A program made the translations under genes and the position numbers. A DNA stretch of 64,000 bases from Caulobacterales bacterium (GTDB taxonomy: Bacteria; Pseudomonadota; Alphaproteobacteria; Caulobacterales; Caulobacteraceae): positions 372,001-436,000 of the forward strand of contig JAEKKJ010000010.1 of assembly GCA_019510435.1 (NCBI GenBank), given 5' to 3'. Under the pieces are notes generated by a model. It did no database searches. It had not been told where the DNA came from and was given only the letters and a program-made list of their open reading frames with translations. Shown here piece after piece: positions 28,149 through 36,394 of the stretch (positions are counted from its first letter, which is position 1; each line of letters starts with the position of its first letter).

Positions 28149-28979
28149 ATGAAATTCCCCCGCCTTCCCGACTGGGCGGTCTATGGCGCCATCGTGGTGG
28201 CGGTGCTGTTCGCCGCCCTGGGCCGCGACGAGCATGCCGATGCGCCCCCGCCGCCGCCCAAGGGCGCGGAGCCGTCGGGCGAGGCCCTGGGCCCGGCCTC
28301 GCCGTTCGACCCCTCGGTGGTGGTGGACGTCCCGGGCCACACCGGTCCTGCGGCCGGCACCGCCTTCTCCATCGCCAAGTCCGGCGTCTGGCTCACGGCC
28401 CGCCATGTGGTGGACGGCTGCCGGCGCGCGGCCATCGTGGTGGGGCCAGGTTCGGGCGTGGCGGTGAACGTGCGGATCGACCCGCGGGGCGAGGCGGCGT
28501 TGCTGTTCACCGAGGGCGGCGCCGCGCCCCTGCCCCTGGCCCTGGGCGAGCCCCTGCGGCGGGGCGAGCGGGCCTTCCACCCCGGCTTCCCGCAGGGCGA
28601 GCCCGGCGAGGCCAGTTCGCGCCTGCTGGGCCGGGAGAACCTGATCATCCGCGGCCGCGGCGCGCGCACCGAGCCGGTGCTGGTCTGGGCCGAGACGGGT
28701 CGCACCGAGGGGCTGCAGGGCACCCTGGGCGGCCTCTCGGGAGCGCCGGCGCTGGACGCCCAGGGCCGGGTGGTGGGCGTGACCATCGCCGAGAGCCCGC
28801 GGCGGGGCCGCATCTACACCACCGCGCCGGAGATCGTGCAGGCGACGCTGACCGCCAGCGGCCGGCAGGCTGACACGGCGGCTTCCGGCCAGTCGATCAC
28901 GCCACAGAACTACTATGTCGTCGCCGACGGCCTGCGCCGCGAGCTGCAGGTGGCCCAGGTGGTCTGCCTTCAGGCCTGA
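28149..28979 (+). CDS. Trypsin-like (S1/HtrA-type) protease domain protein, membrane-anchored
   Basis: 276 residues. One N-terminal helix (DWAVYGAIVVAVLFAAL) acts as an anchor or uncleaved signal, followed by an acidic/Pro-rich linker. The protease fold shows the catalytic His in WLTARHVVDGC (about 87) and Ser in GGLSGAPALDAQGRVVGV. The place of the usual catalytic Asp (D-x-A-L-L) reads GEAALLF, so the acid may be displaced or missing. Activity is therefore uncertain; a regulatory or periplasmic binding role is possible. The end overlaps the convergent AmpG gene by 10 bases. Confidence 0.8.
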   Translation: MKFPRLPDWAVYGAIVVAVLFAALGRDEHADAPPPPPKGAEPSGEALGPASPFDPSVVVDVPGHTGPAAGTAFSIAKSGVWLTARHVVDGCRRAAIVVGPGSGVAVNVRIDPRGEAALLFTEGGAAPLPLALGEPLRRGERAFHPGFPQGEPGEASSRLLGRENLIIRGRGARTEPVLVWAETGRTEGLQGTLGGLSGAPALDAQGRVVGVTIAESPRRGRIYTTAPEIVQATLTASGRQADTAASGQSITPQNYYVVADGLRRELQVAQVVCLQA

Positions 28980-30316
28980 GCCGTGGCGGCGCCGCGCGCC
29001 GGCCGGCTGAGCCGGGCGATCAGCAGGAACAGCAGGATCGGCGGGATCGCCGTCAGGGCCGTGCCGATGAAGGCCAGGGCGTAGGCGCCCATCAGGCCGT
29101 GGCTGGGCGTGAGACCGTCCACCACCACCCCGGAGAAGCCCTTCAGGAACTTGCCGAGGAAGGCGTAGGTCGAGGACAGCAGGGCGTACTGGGTGGCCGT
29201 GTAGCCGAGGCTGGTCAGGCTGGACATGTAGGCCACCAGCGCCACGCCCGCGAAGGCCTGGGCGAAGTTGTCCAGCGCCATGACCGCGGTGAAGGTGGCC
29301 AGGTCGTGGTGCGCGCCCAGGAGGGCGAAGGCGGCGGTGCCCAGGCCCTGCAGCACCGAGCCGGTGACCAGGGCCGGGAACAGGCCGAAGCGCACGGTGA
29401 AGAGGCCGGAGACCGCGATCCCGATGAAGGCGCCCGGCAGGCCGGTGGCCGCCCGCGCCGCCGCCACCACGTCCTTCGAGAGGCCCAGGTCGTGGTAGTA
29501 GGGGTTGTACATCGGCCCCATCAGGAAGTCGGGCAGGCGGTAGGCGGCGATGGCGGCCAGCATCAAGAGGCCCAGGGCCTTGTGCTTGGCGAAGAAGTCG
29601 ATGAACGGACCGACGACGGCGTCGAAGAACCCGCGCGGGGTCCAGAGCGGCGCCATGTCGTGCATGACTGCGTCGGCCCGGATGGGCTCGAAGGCGAAGA
29701 GGCTGGCCGCGACGCCGATCCCCATCAGGACGGCCATGGCCACGTAGGAGGCCGGCCAGCCGAAATGCGCCGCGCCGGCGATGATCGCGGCGTCGGCCAC
29801 CAGGATGGCGATGCGGTAGCCAAGCTGCGAGGCCGAGGACAGCAGGCCGAGCTCCTCGGAGCTGCTCGCCGCCTCGATGCGCCAGGCGTCGATGACGATG
29901 TCCTGGGTGGCCGAGGCGAAGGCGACGGCGACGGCCAGCGCCACGATGGCGGTCAGCCCGCCGGCGGGTCCGACGGCCGCCATGGCGACCAGGCCCGCGG
30001 CGATCACGATCTGGGCCAGCAGCATCCAGCCGCGCCGGCGCCCGAGGCGGCCCAGGATCGGCACGTCGACGCGGTCGACGATGGGCGCCCAGAACGGCTT
30101 GAACACATAGGCCAGGCCCGCCCACGAGGCGAAGGCGATGACCTTGAGGCTGATCCCCTCGTCGCGGAGCCAGTAGCCCAGGGTGTTCTGCGTCAGGAGG
30201 AACGGCAGGCCCGAGGCGAAGCCCAGGGCCAGCATCACCGCCACCTTGGGCTGGCGCAGGGCCGCCATCACCTCCATGGCGCTGCGCTTGCGGTGCGTGG
30301 CCGCCTTGTCGGTCAT
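28970..30316 (-). CDS. AmpG-family MFS permease (muropeptide transporter-like)
   Basis: 448 residues with about twelve membrane helices. The AmpG-like N-terminal stretch LALGFASGLPFLLTQNTLGYWL and KPFWAPIVDRVDVP are diagnostic; the helix-6 region QDIVIDAWRIEA and YMSSLTSLGYTATQYALLSS follow. Family members import GlcNAc-anhydroMurNAc peptides for cell-wall recycling. The direct substrate here is inferred. It lies 34 bases downstream of the shkA-like hybrid kinase on the same strand, so the two may be cotranscribed. Confidence 0.9.
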   Translation of the reverse strand: MTDKAATHRKRSAMEVMAALRQPKVAVMLALGFASGLPFLLTQNTLGYWLRDEGISLKVIAFASWAGLAYVFKPFWAPIVDRVDVPILGRLGRRRGWMLLAQIVIAAGLVAMAAVGPAGGLTAIVALAVAVAFASATQDIVIDAWRIEAASSSEELGLLSSASQLGYRIAILVADAAIIAGAAHFGWPASYVAMAVLMGIGVAASLFAFEPIRADAVMHDMAPLWTPRGFFDAVVGPFIDFFAKHKALGLLMLAAIAAYRLPDFLMGPMYNPYYHDLGLSKDVVAAARAATGLPGAFIGIAVSGLFTVRFGLFPALVTGSVLQGLGTAAFALLGAHHDLATFTAVMALDNFAQAFAGVALVAYMSSLTSLGYTATQYALLSSTYAFLGKFLKGFSGVVVDGLTPSHGLMGAYALAFIGTALTAIPPILLFLLIARLSRPARGAATAQA

Positions 30317-30350
30317 CCGGCTCTCCGGCTCGCGCCGGCGGCGCGGGGGG

Positions 30351-31892
30351 TCAGCCGACCTTGGCGCGCGTCGCCGGCCGGGTCCAGCCGGGTTTGGCCC
30401 AGCGGGTCAGCGCCCCGCGCAGGGCGTCGGGCGACAGGGGCTTGACCAGGAAGTCGTCCATGCCGGCGGCCAGGCAGGCGTGGCGGTCGTCCTCGAAGGC
30501 GTTGGCGGTCAGGGCCACGATCGGGGTGGTGACGCCGGCGGCGCGCATCCGCCGGGCGGTCTGCTCGCCGTTGAGGCCCGGCATGCGCATGTCCATCAGG
30601 ATCAGGTCGTAGACGCCGACCTCGGCGGCCGCCAGGGCTTCCTCGCCGCCGACCGCATGCTCCACTTCACAGCCCTCGCGGGTGAGCAGGGCGCGGGCCA
30701 GGAGGGCGTTGATCGGGTTGTCCTCCACCAAGAGGATCCGCGCGCCAGGCGCGGCGGCGGTGGCGATGCGCTCGTCGTGGATCACCGCGTGGGGCGCAGG
30801 CGCGGCCTCGCCAGCGGCGATCAGCACTCGCTCGGCCAGCGACGCCCGGCGCAGCGGCTTGATCAGATAGCCGGCGAACCCGGCGCGGCGATAGCGGACG
30901 ATGCGGTCGCGCTCGTCCGGCGCCAGCAGCACGATGGCCGGCCGCTGCAGCGGCGGCTTCAGGGCGCCGTTGGCGGCGGCCAGGCTGGCGTCCACCAGGA
31001 CGACGTCGCCGGGACGGGTGCGGGCGATGGCCTCGGGCAGGGTCGCGGCCACCACGGCGTTTCCGCCGCAGGCCTCGATCTGTCGCCGGGCCGCCTCGCG
31101 CACCATCACATTGGGCGAGGCGACGCCCACGGTGCGGTCCTTCAGCACCGGAACGGGCGAGGCGCCGGGCAGGCTGGTCAGGGCGGCCTCGAACCAGAAG
31201 GCCGCGCCGCCCCCGGGGGCGGGCTCGACGCCGACGTCCCCGCCCATGGCGCGGGCGAGCCGCCGGGCGATCGCCAGGCCAAGGCCGGCGCCGCCGAGGT
31301 CGGCATGGCTGGCGTCCGCCTGGGCGAAGGCCTCGAAGATGCGGTCGCGCTCGGCCTGGGAGACGCCGGGGCCGGTGTCCTCCACCGTGAGGAGCAGCCG
31401 GCCGGCCGCCGGGGCGGAGGCGGTGATCAGCACGCCCCCGGTCTCGGTGAACTTCACGGCGTTGCCGGCGAAATTGAGCAGGATCTGGCGCAGGCGCCCC
31501 TCGTCCGCGTGGACGAACACCGGCGCCGAGGGGGCGGCCCAGGCGATCTCCAGGCCCTTCTCCCGCGCCCGGGGCGACAGGAGCTCGGCGACGCCGCGCA
31601 GCAGGCCCTCGACCTCCATGGAGGCCGGGTGCAGCTCCACCCGTCCGGCGCCCAGCTTGGCGAAGTCCAGCACGTCATTGACCAGATTGAGGAGGTGCTG
31701 GCCGCTGTCGTGGAGCGCGCTGACATAGGCCTTCTGCTCGGCGGTCAGCCGCGTGCCCTCCAGCAGCCGGGCCATGCCCAGGACGCCGTTCAGGGGGGTG
31801 CGGAACTCATGGCTCAGCGACGCCAGCTGCTCGGCGCTGATCTGGGCCCGCGTGGGGCGACGCTCGGAGAGGGGGCGGGACGATCGGCGCAT
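30351..31892 (-). CDS. shkA: Hybrid histidine kinase with c-di-GMP-responsive pseudoreceiver (ShkA-like)
   Basis: 513 residues, no membrane helix or PAS domain. The DHp domain has His28 in SHEFRTPLNG. The ATPase domain has N140/N144, D172-TGPG and GAGLGLAI at about 201-208. A pseudoreceiver follows at about 254-365; its acid pair is replaced (VASPN). The true receiver covers about 386-497 with E390/D391, Asp434, Thr462 and Lys484. Between the receivers, R328, Y342, I344, P346, R348 and the D373-E374-R375 motif fall at the spacing of the c-di-GMP contacts I recall for Caulobacter ShkA (R324, Y338, I340, P342, R344, D369-R371). ShkA feeds ShpA-TacA stalk control. A CtrA-like site lies 28 bases upstream. 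Confidence 0.85.
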   Translation of the reverse strand: MRRSSRPLSERRPTRAQISAEQLASLSHEFRTPLNGVLGMARLLEGTRLTAEQKAYVSALHDSGQHLLNLVNDVLDFAKLGAGRVELHPASMEVEGLLRGVAELLSPRAREKGLEIAWAAPSAPVFVHADEGRLRQILLNFAGNAVKFTETGGVLITASAPAAGRLLLTVEDTGPGVSQAERDRIFEAFAQADASHADLGGAGLGLAIARRLARAMGGDVGVEPAPGGGAAFWFEAALTSLPGASPVPVLKDRTVGVASPNVMVREAARRQIEACGGNAVVAATLPEAIARTRPGDVVLVDASLAAANGALKPPLQRPAIVLLAPDERDRIVRYRRAGFAGYLIKPLRRASLAERVLIAAGEAAPAPHAVIHDERIATAAAPGARILLVEDNPINALLARALLTREGCEVEHAVGGEEALAAAEVGVYDLILMDMRMPGLNGEQTARRMRAAGVTTPIVALTANAFEDDRHACLAAGMDDFLVKPLSPDALRGALTRWAKPGWTRPATRAKVG

Positions 31893-31919
31893 GCGGCGCC
31901 TGACTTACCGGCCAACGGC

Positions 31920-31934
31920 TTAACGGTGAGTCAA
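31920..31934. promoter_or_regulatory. CtrA-like site upstream of shkA
   Basis: TTAACGGTGAGTCAA is TTAA-N7-TCAA, one mismatch from TTAA-N7-TTAA. It lies 28 bases upstream of the kinase ATG in the 161-base gap to the divergent LuxR-type gene. A single match of this quality can arise by chance. Confidence 0.3.
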
Positions 31935-32053
31935 GTCCGGACCGCCGCCTGCTACAAAACAACGCGAGCCAGGCGATTTCGCGCGGCAAAGTAGACGGAT
32001 CGCGAAAGGCGGCGTTTACTGCAGGCTAAGGACCGCCGTGCGCTTCGAGGCCC

Positions 32054-32809
32054 TTGATGGACCCTGTGGATCTGCTGACCCAACGCGAGCGCGACTGCTT
32101 GCGTCTTGTCGACCAGCATTTGAGCTCGAAGCAGATCGCCCGCGAACTCGGGATGTCCAAGACCTCCGTGGACACCTATTGCGACCGCGCCCGCCGCAAG
32201 CTGGGCGTTGACGATCGGTTCCAGGCCGCCCGCCTGCTGCGCGAACGTGGCCCCAATCCTGTCCTGACTGCGTCAGGACAGGACACGATCAGGACAGACA
32301 CTGAGACCGAAAACGCGCGGGATGCCCTCGAAGCAAAGGGGGTGTCCCATGGGCGATTGGCCCAATTTCGAGAATCGAGCGGTGATCGGTCGAGCCCTTC
32401 GACTGCGCCGGGAGATCGACGACTTCGAAGCGCGCTGGCCGGCCTTGGCGAAGCGGGAGGAGTTGCTCCCGAGCTTCTCCTGGACGCAGCTCGAGCGGCA
32501 GCTCGTCGATCTGTCGGCGACGCCGGCGCAGGCCGAGATGGCCCGTCACCTGGTGTCGGCGACCCGCAAGCTGGCGCCGTTCAAGCCGCCCGAGATGGTG
32601 CTGCGGGAAATCCTCTGCCTGACCTGGGTTCTCCTCGACGAGAACTTCAAGGGCGGGACGGACGAGGGCTCCACCGAAATCGGCTGAGCCCGCTCGCCCG
32701 GATCGGCGCGATCGTCGGAATCGCCATCGCCACCGCCCTCGCGTTCGGAGGGATGCTGGCGGGCCTCCACGCCCTCAACGATCTGGCGGCGAATTTACTA
32801 AGAGCCTGA
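32054..32809 (+). CDS. LuxR-type HTH regulator with C-terminal membrane helix; middle possibly not coding
   Basis: The 251-residue frame starts with a GerE/LuxR helix-turn-helix (LLTQRERDCLRLVDQHLSSK, then SVDTYCDRARRKLGVDDR; about 7-66). It ends with a membrane helix (about 216-240, GAIVGIAIATALAFGGMLAG). This head-plus-tail arrangement is common in Caulobacterales. Residues about 98-210 are low complexity with poor third-position GC, whereas another frame there (32349-32687) has strongly biased third positions. Either a normal regulator gene has been split by an inserted gene, or one polypeptide keeps an unstructured linker and overlaps a nested gene. An 11-bp perfect hairpin sits just after the HTH. 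Confidence 0.6.
   Translation: MMDPVDLLTQRERDCLRLVDQHLSSKQIARELGMSKTSVDTYCDRARRKLGVDDRFQAARLLRERGPNPVLTASGQDTIRTDTETENARDALEAKGVSHGRLAQFRESSGDRSSPSTAPGDRRLRSALAGLGEAGGVAPELLLDAARAAARRSVGDAGAGRDGPSPGVGDPQAGAVQAARDGAAGNPLPDLGSPRRELQGRDGRGLHRNRLSPLARIGAIVGIAIATALAFGGMLAGLHALNDLAANLLRA
32258..32282. promoter_or_regulatory. 11-bp perfect inverted repeat within the LuxR-type gene
   Basis: CCTGTCCTGAC (32258-32268) and GTCAGGACAGG (32272-32282) pair perfectly around TGC. Further TCAGGACA copies follow at about 32289-32297. It marks the point where the coding signal of the HTH frame fades; it could be an operator, a transcript hairpin or an insertion boundary. Confidence 0.5.
32349..32687 (+). CDS. 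Hypothetical helical protein nested in the LuxR-type gene (+1 frame)
   Basis: 112 residues from ATG 32349, with AAAGGGGGTG just upstream (ATG 32322 is a longer alternative). The composition is that of a real soluble helical protein (RREIDDFEARWPALAKREEL, FSWTQLERQLVDL, LREILCLTWVLLDE), and third positions are almost all G or C, unlike the overlapping frame. I do not recognise a family. It lies wholly inside the 251-codon frame at 32054-32809 and ends 3 bases before the membrane-helix segment of that frame begins. It would be translated from the same message. Confidence 0.55.
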   Translation: MGDWPNFENRAVIGRALRLRREIDDFEARWPALAKREELLPSFSWTQLERQLVDLSATPAQAEMARHLVSATRKLAPFKPPEMVLREILCLTWVLLDENFKGGTDEGSTEIG

Positions 32810-32879
32810 ACGGCTCAGCAACCAAAGTTACCGGAAACTTGACGCGCGTCGGGGATCACGTCGCGCATGGAGATGACTC

Positions 32880-33239
32880 ATGCTCAAGGAACGCCGCATG
32901 GTGGCCGAACAGGTCGCTGGCGCCCTATTCGAAGCCGAAACCGCGATCGACCTGGCCCTCGCCAAGACCGCTCACCTCACCGGTGTCATGCCCAGCCTGC
33001 GCAGGCAGGCCGGCGCCTCGGCGCTGATCGGCCAGGACGCGGTGGAGCACGCCAGCCAGGCGATCATGGCCCTGGCCGAAGCCCGCCGCGCCATCGTCGA
33101 GACCCACAAGGAGCTCAGCGTCGTGCAGACCCAGATCGGGCTGGGCGCCGTGCGCATGACCGGCGACACCGGCGACAAGCCGCCGATGGCCGTCGCCGAC
33201 CGGGCGGTCCGGATGCGGAATCTGCGCGTCGCGTCCTGA
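32880..33239 (+). CDS. Hypothetical protein, conserved-looking, helical
   Basis: 119 residues. Soluble and almost entirely helical, Ala-rich (LFEAETAIDLALAKTAHLTG, QAIMALAEARRAIVETHKEL), with a basic C-terminus. The regular spacing of small and hydrophobic residues suggests a four-helix bundle or coiled-coil dimer. I associate similar short proteins with Caulobacterales but cannot name a family or function. Gene-like codon bias; the ATG follows CATGGAGATGACTC, with GGAGA nine bases upstream. It stands alone, downstream of the LuxR-type region. Confidence 0.65.
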   Translation: MLKERRMVAEQVAGALFEAETAIDLALAKTAHLTGVMPSLRRQAGASALIGQDAVEHASQAIMALAEARRAIVETHKELSVVQTQIGLGAVRMTGDTGDKPPMAVADRAVRMRNLRVAS

Positions 33240-33331
33240 CCGCGGACAGATTGTTTCGAGGCGGCGGCGGTTCCCACATCTGCCGCCGTCTGGCAGATTG
33301 AGGCCCTCGGAGCGCCCGGGGGCCTCATTTC

Positions 33332-33787
33332 TTGGCGGGATATCAACTTCCACATTGGGTCTGGCCCACGGCCTTGATGACTGTTTGCGTCACGGCCGTC
33401 TGGCGTGGGCGGGACGAGGAACGGTTGGCGACCGCCGCCATCCTCGCCGACTGGGCCTTGGCGATCTTCGTCTACCGCGCGTCCCAGGAAACCCAGTGGG
33501 GCATCCTGATGATCGACTGCGCGCAATGCGCGGTCTTCCTGTGGATCGCCCTGCGCAGCCCGCGCTACTGGCCGCTGCCGCTGGCGGCCTTCGGGCTCCT
33601 CGAGCTCCTCACGCACCTTGCCCATGCCGCAGACACCACGGTCTCGGGATGGGCCTACATCACCGCGGAGATGATCTGGAGCTACCTGCTGCTCTTCACG
33701 GTCGGCTACGCGTCCTGGACTGCGCCGCGCTATGCGGAGAGCACGGTCGAGCCTACCGCACTGCCGCCCGGGGCGATCCGGCGGTAG
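33332..33787 (+). CDS. Hypothetical membrane protein
   Basis: 151 residues from TTG 33332; ATG 33377 is an alternative start. Three to four hydrophobic helices (about 36-52, 57-75, 83-98, 112-130) around charged loops; conserved-looking HWVWP near the start and SGWAYITAEMIWSYLL. I do not recognise a family. The last 58 bases overlap the 3' end of the convergent comM gene, so the C-terminal tail STVEPTALPPGAIRR is constrained by both frames. Real-gene codon bias supports it; function unknown. Confidence 0.6.
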   Translation: MAGYQLPHWVWPTALMTVCVTAVWRGRDEERLATAAILADWALAIFVYRASQETQWGILMIDCAQCAVFLWIALRSPRYWPLPLAAFGLLELLTHLAHAADTTVSGWAYITAEMIWSYLLLFTVGYASWTAPRYAESTVEPTALPPGAIRR

Positions 33788-35274
33788 ATCAGCGCCTCGG
33801 CCACATGCACGCGACGCACCGCCCCGCCGCCCTCCAGGTCGGCGATGGTGCGGGCCAGCCGCAGGGTGCGGGTCCAGCCGCGGGCTGAAAGGTTGCCCGC
33901 CTCGGCGGCCTTGGAGAGCAGCGCCCGCGCCGCCGGGTCCAGGTCGACGATGGTCTCCAGCCAGTCCCCCTCCGCCTGGGCGTTGAGCGGCGCGGCGCCG
34001 TCCCGATCCGCCGCGCGCTCCGCCTGCAGCTGGCGCGCGGTCAGCACCCGGGCGGCGGCCTCGGCCGTGCCCTCCGACGGCGCCGGCAGGGCCAGGTCGG
34101 CGGCGGTGACCGGCGGCACCTCCACCTGCAGGTCGATGCGGTCCATCAAGGGCCCCGAGATCCGCGCCTGGTAGTCCACCTGGCAGCGCGGCGCCCGGCC
34201 GCAAGCCCCGCGCCCTGCGCCGCCGTGACCGCAGCGGCAGGGGTTCATCGCCGCCACCAGCTGGAAGCGCGCGGGATAGCGCACGTGGGCATTGGCGCGG
34301 GCCACCACCACCTCGCCGGTCTCCAGGGGCTGGCGCAGCGAGTCCAGCGCCTGGGCGCTGAACTCCGGCAGCTCGTCCAGGAAGAGGACCCCGTTGTGCG
34401 CCAGGCTGACCTCGCCAGGCTTGGCCTTCAGGCCGCCGCCGGTCAGGGCCGCCATGCTGGCCGAATGGTGCGGGCTGCGGAACGGGCGCGCCCGGCTGAG
34501 CTGGCCGCGGGCGATCAGGCCGGCCACCGAATGGATCATGGAGGTCTCGAGCAGCTCGCCCGGCGTCAGAGGCGGGAGCAGGCCGGGCAGGCGGGCGGCC
34601 ATCATCGACTTGCCCGAGCCCGGCGGCCCCACGAAGGCCAGGTTATGGCCGCCGGCCGCGGCGATCTCGAGCGCCCGCTTGGCGTTCTCCTGGCCCTTCA
34701 CGTCGCGCAGGTCCGGGACGCGTTCGCCGTCCAGCATGTCCCCGGGCTTGGGCGGGCTCAGCAACTGGGTCCCGCGGAAGTGGTTCACCAGGGCGATCAG
34801 CGACGGGGCGGCCAGCACCGGCGTCCCGCCCGCCCAGGCCGCCTCGGGCCCGCAGGCCTCGGGGCAGATCAGGCCCAGACCCAGCCCGCCGGCCGCCACC
34901 GCCGCGGGCAAGGCCCCGGCCACCGGCGTGATGCGCCCGTCCAGGGCCAACTCGCCCACCGCCGCCCACGCCTCCAGCGCGTCGGGCGGGATGATGCCCA
35001 TGCCGGCCATGATCGCCAGGGCGATGGGCAGGTCGTAGTGGCTGCCTTCCTTCGGCAGGTCGGCCGGCGCCAGGTTGGCGATGATCCGCTTGGCGGGCAG
35101 CGCCAGGCCCAGGCCCATGAACGCCCCGCGCACCCGCTCGCGGCTCTCCGACACCGCCTTGTCGCCCATGCCCACGAGGAAGAATTTGGAGTCGCCGCGG
35201 GTGAACTGCACCTGCACATCGACGCGCACCGCCTCGACGCCCCGGAAGGCCAGGGTCACCACCCGCGCCGACAT
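33730..35274 (-). CDS. comM: ComM/YifB-type magnesium-chelatase-like AAA+ ATPase
   Basis: 514 residues. An N-terminal Lon-protease-like fold covers about 1-170 (FFLVGMGDKAVSESRERVR, LAPADLPKEGSHYDLPIALA). The AAA+ core has Walker A VGPPGSGKSMMAARL near 216-230, Walker B GVLFLDELPEF, NPCRCGH and the sensor region GPLMDRIDLQVEV. ComM is a hexameric helicase that promotes branch migration during integration of transforming DNA. No other competence gene is in the window. A perfect DnaA box lies 28 bases upstream of its ATG. Confidence 0.93.
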   Translation of the reverse strand: MSARVVTLAFRGVEAVRVDVQVQFTRGDSKFFLVGMGDKAVSESRERVRGAFMGLGLALPAKRIIANLAPADLPKEGSHYDLPIALAIMAGMGIIPPDALEAWAAVGELALDGRITPVAGALPAAVAAGGLGLGLICPEACGPEAAWAGGTPVLAAPSLIALVNHFRGTQLLSPPKPGDMLDGERVPDLRDVKGQENAKRALEIAAAGGHNLAFVGPPGSGKSMMAARLPGLLPPLTPGELLETSMIHSVAGLIARGQLSRARPFRSPHHSASMAALTGGGLKAKPGEVSLAHNGVLFLDELPEFSAQALDSLRQPLETGEVVVARANAHVRYPARFQLVAAMNPCRCGHGGAGRGACGRAPRCQVDYQARISGPLMDRIDLQVEVPPVTAADLALPAPSEGTAEAAARVLTARQLQAERAADRDGAAPLNAQAEGDWLETIVDLDPAARALLSKAAEAGNLSARGWTRTLRLARTIADLEGGGAVRRVHVAEALIYRRIAPGGSAVGSTVLSA

Positions 35275-35301
35275 GCCGAACCCCTCGCGTCCCGTCCCGA
35301 C

Positions 35302-35310
35302 TTATCCACA
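35302..35310 (+). promoter_or_regulatory. Perfect DnaA box (TTATCCACA) upstream of comM
   Basis: TTATCCACA matches the strong DnaA consensus 9/9. It sits in the 133-base gap between gshB and comM, 28 bases upstream of the comM start. DnaA also acts as a transcription factor in Caulobacter. Confidence 0.55.
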
Positions 35311-35407
35311 ACCACAGCATGCGCTACGGCTCAGATCAAGAACAAATCCAGAACTTCGAGGAAACCGAGACGTTTCCGTGACTTCCGTGCGTCTCTTCTG
35401 AAACAGC

Positions 35408-36355
35408 CTAAGCCGTGGCGCGGAGCGCTTCAATCCGGCTCCACATCACGTCGGTGGCATCGACGCCAGTGAAGGTCTTCAGGGCCACCGCGCCGGTGGG
35501 GGAGGTGACGTTGATCTCGGTCAGGTAGTCGCCGATCACGTCGATGCCGACGAAGATCAGGCCACGCGCCTTCAGCTCGGGCCCGATGGCGGCGCAGATC
35601 TCGCGGTCGCGGGCGCTGAGCTCCACCGGCTCGGCCCGGCCCCCCACGGCCAGGTTGGAGCGGATCTGCCCCTTCTGCGGCACCCGGTTGATGGCGCCCA
35701 CCGGCTCGCCGTCGACCAGGAGGATACGCTTGTCGCCCTTGGTCACCGACGGCAGGAACTTCTGGACGATGACCGGCTCGGGCGCGAGCTCGGCGTGGAT
35801 CTCCAGCAGCGCCGACAGGTTCGGATCGTCCGCCAGGTGGCGGGTGACGCCCGAGCCGCCACGACCGTTCAGCGGCTTCAGCACCACATCGCCATGGCGC
35901 GCGCGGAAGTCGGCGATCGCCTCGCGGTCCCAGGTGATCAGGGTGGGCGGCTGCAGGCCCGGAAACTTGGTGACGAAGATCTTCTCGGGCGCGCTGCGCA
36001 CCTCGGCGGGGTTGTTGACCACCAGGGTCTTGGGGTGGATCGCCTCGAGGAAGAAGGTGGCGTCGATGTAGCGCATGTCGAACGGCGGGTCCTGGCGCAT
36101 CAGGACCACGTCGAACTCGGAGAGCTCCACCTGCCGCGGCGCGCTCAGCCGGGCGTGGTCGCCCTTCACCCGCTGCACCACCACGTCGCGGCCGCGGGCG
36201 AACACGCGCCCGTCCTCCATGGCCAGGGTGTCGGTCAGATAGACGAACAGCGAGTGGCCGCGCGCCTGGGCCGTCTCCATCATCAGGAAGGTGGTGTCGC
36301 CTTCGATGTTGATCCCCTCGATGGGGTCCATCTGTACGGCGACCTTCAACGGCAT
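35408..36355 (-). CDS. gshB: Glutathione synthetase
   Basis: 315 residues, normal length. ATP-grasp enzyme with the GSH-S N-terminal segment [20 protein letters not shown], the [12 protein letters not shown] motif and the ATP-grasp core [20 protein letters not shown] and [19 protein letters not shown]. The C-terminal [24 protein letters not shown] has the metal-binding residues. It adds glycine to gamma-glutamylcysteine in the cytosol. No gshA is in the window. ATG start at 36355. Confidence 0.97.
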   Translation of the reverse strand: MPLKVAVQMDPIEGINIEGDTTFLMMETAQARGHSLFVYLTDTLAMEDGRVFARGRDVVVQRVKGDHARLSAPRQVELSEFDVVLMRQDPPFDMRYIDATFFLEAIHPKTLVVNNPAEVRSAPEKIFVTKFPGLQPPTLITWDREAIADFRARHGDVVLKPLNGRGGSGVTRHLADDPNLSALLEIHAELAPEPVIVQKFLPSVTKGDKRILLVDGEPVGAINRVPQKGQIRSNLAVGGRAEPVELSARDREICAAIGPELKARGLIFVGIDVIGDYLTEINVTSPTGAVALKTFTGVDATDVMWSRIEALRATA

Positions 36356-36394
36356 AGCGCTCCCCCCGGCTCAGGTCCGACGGACATAGGGGGT

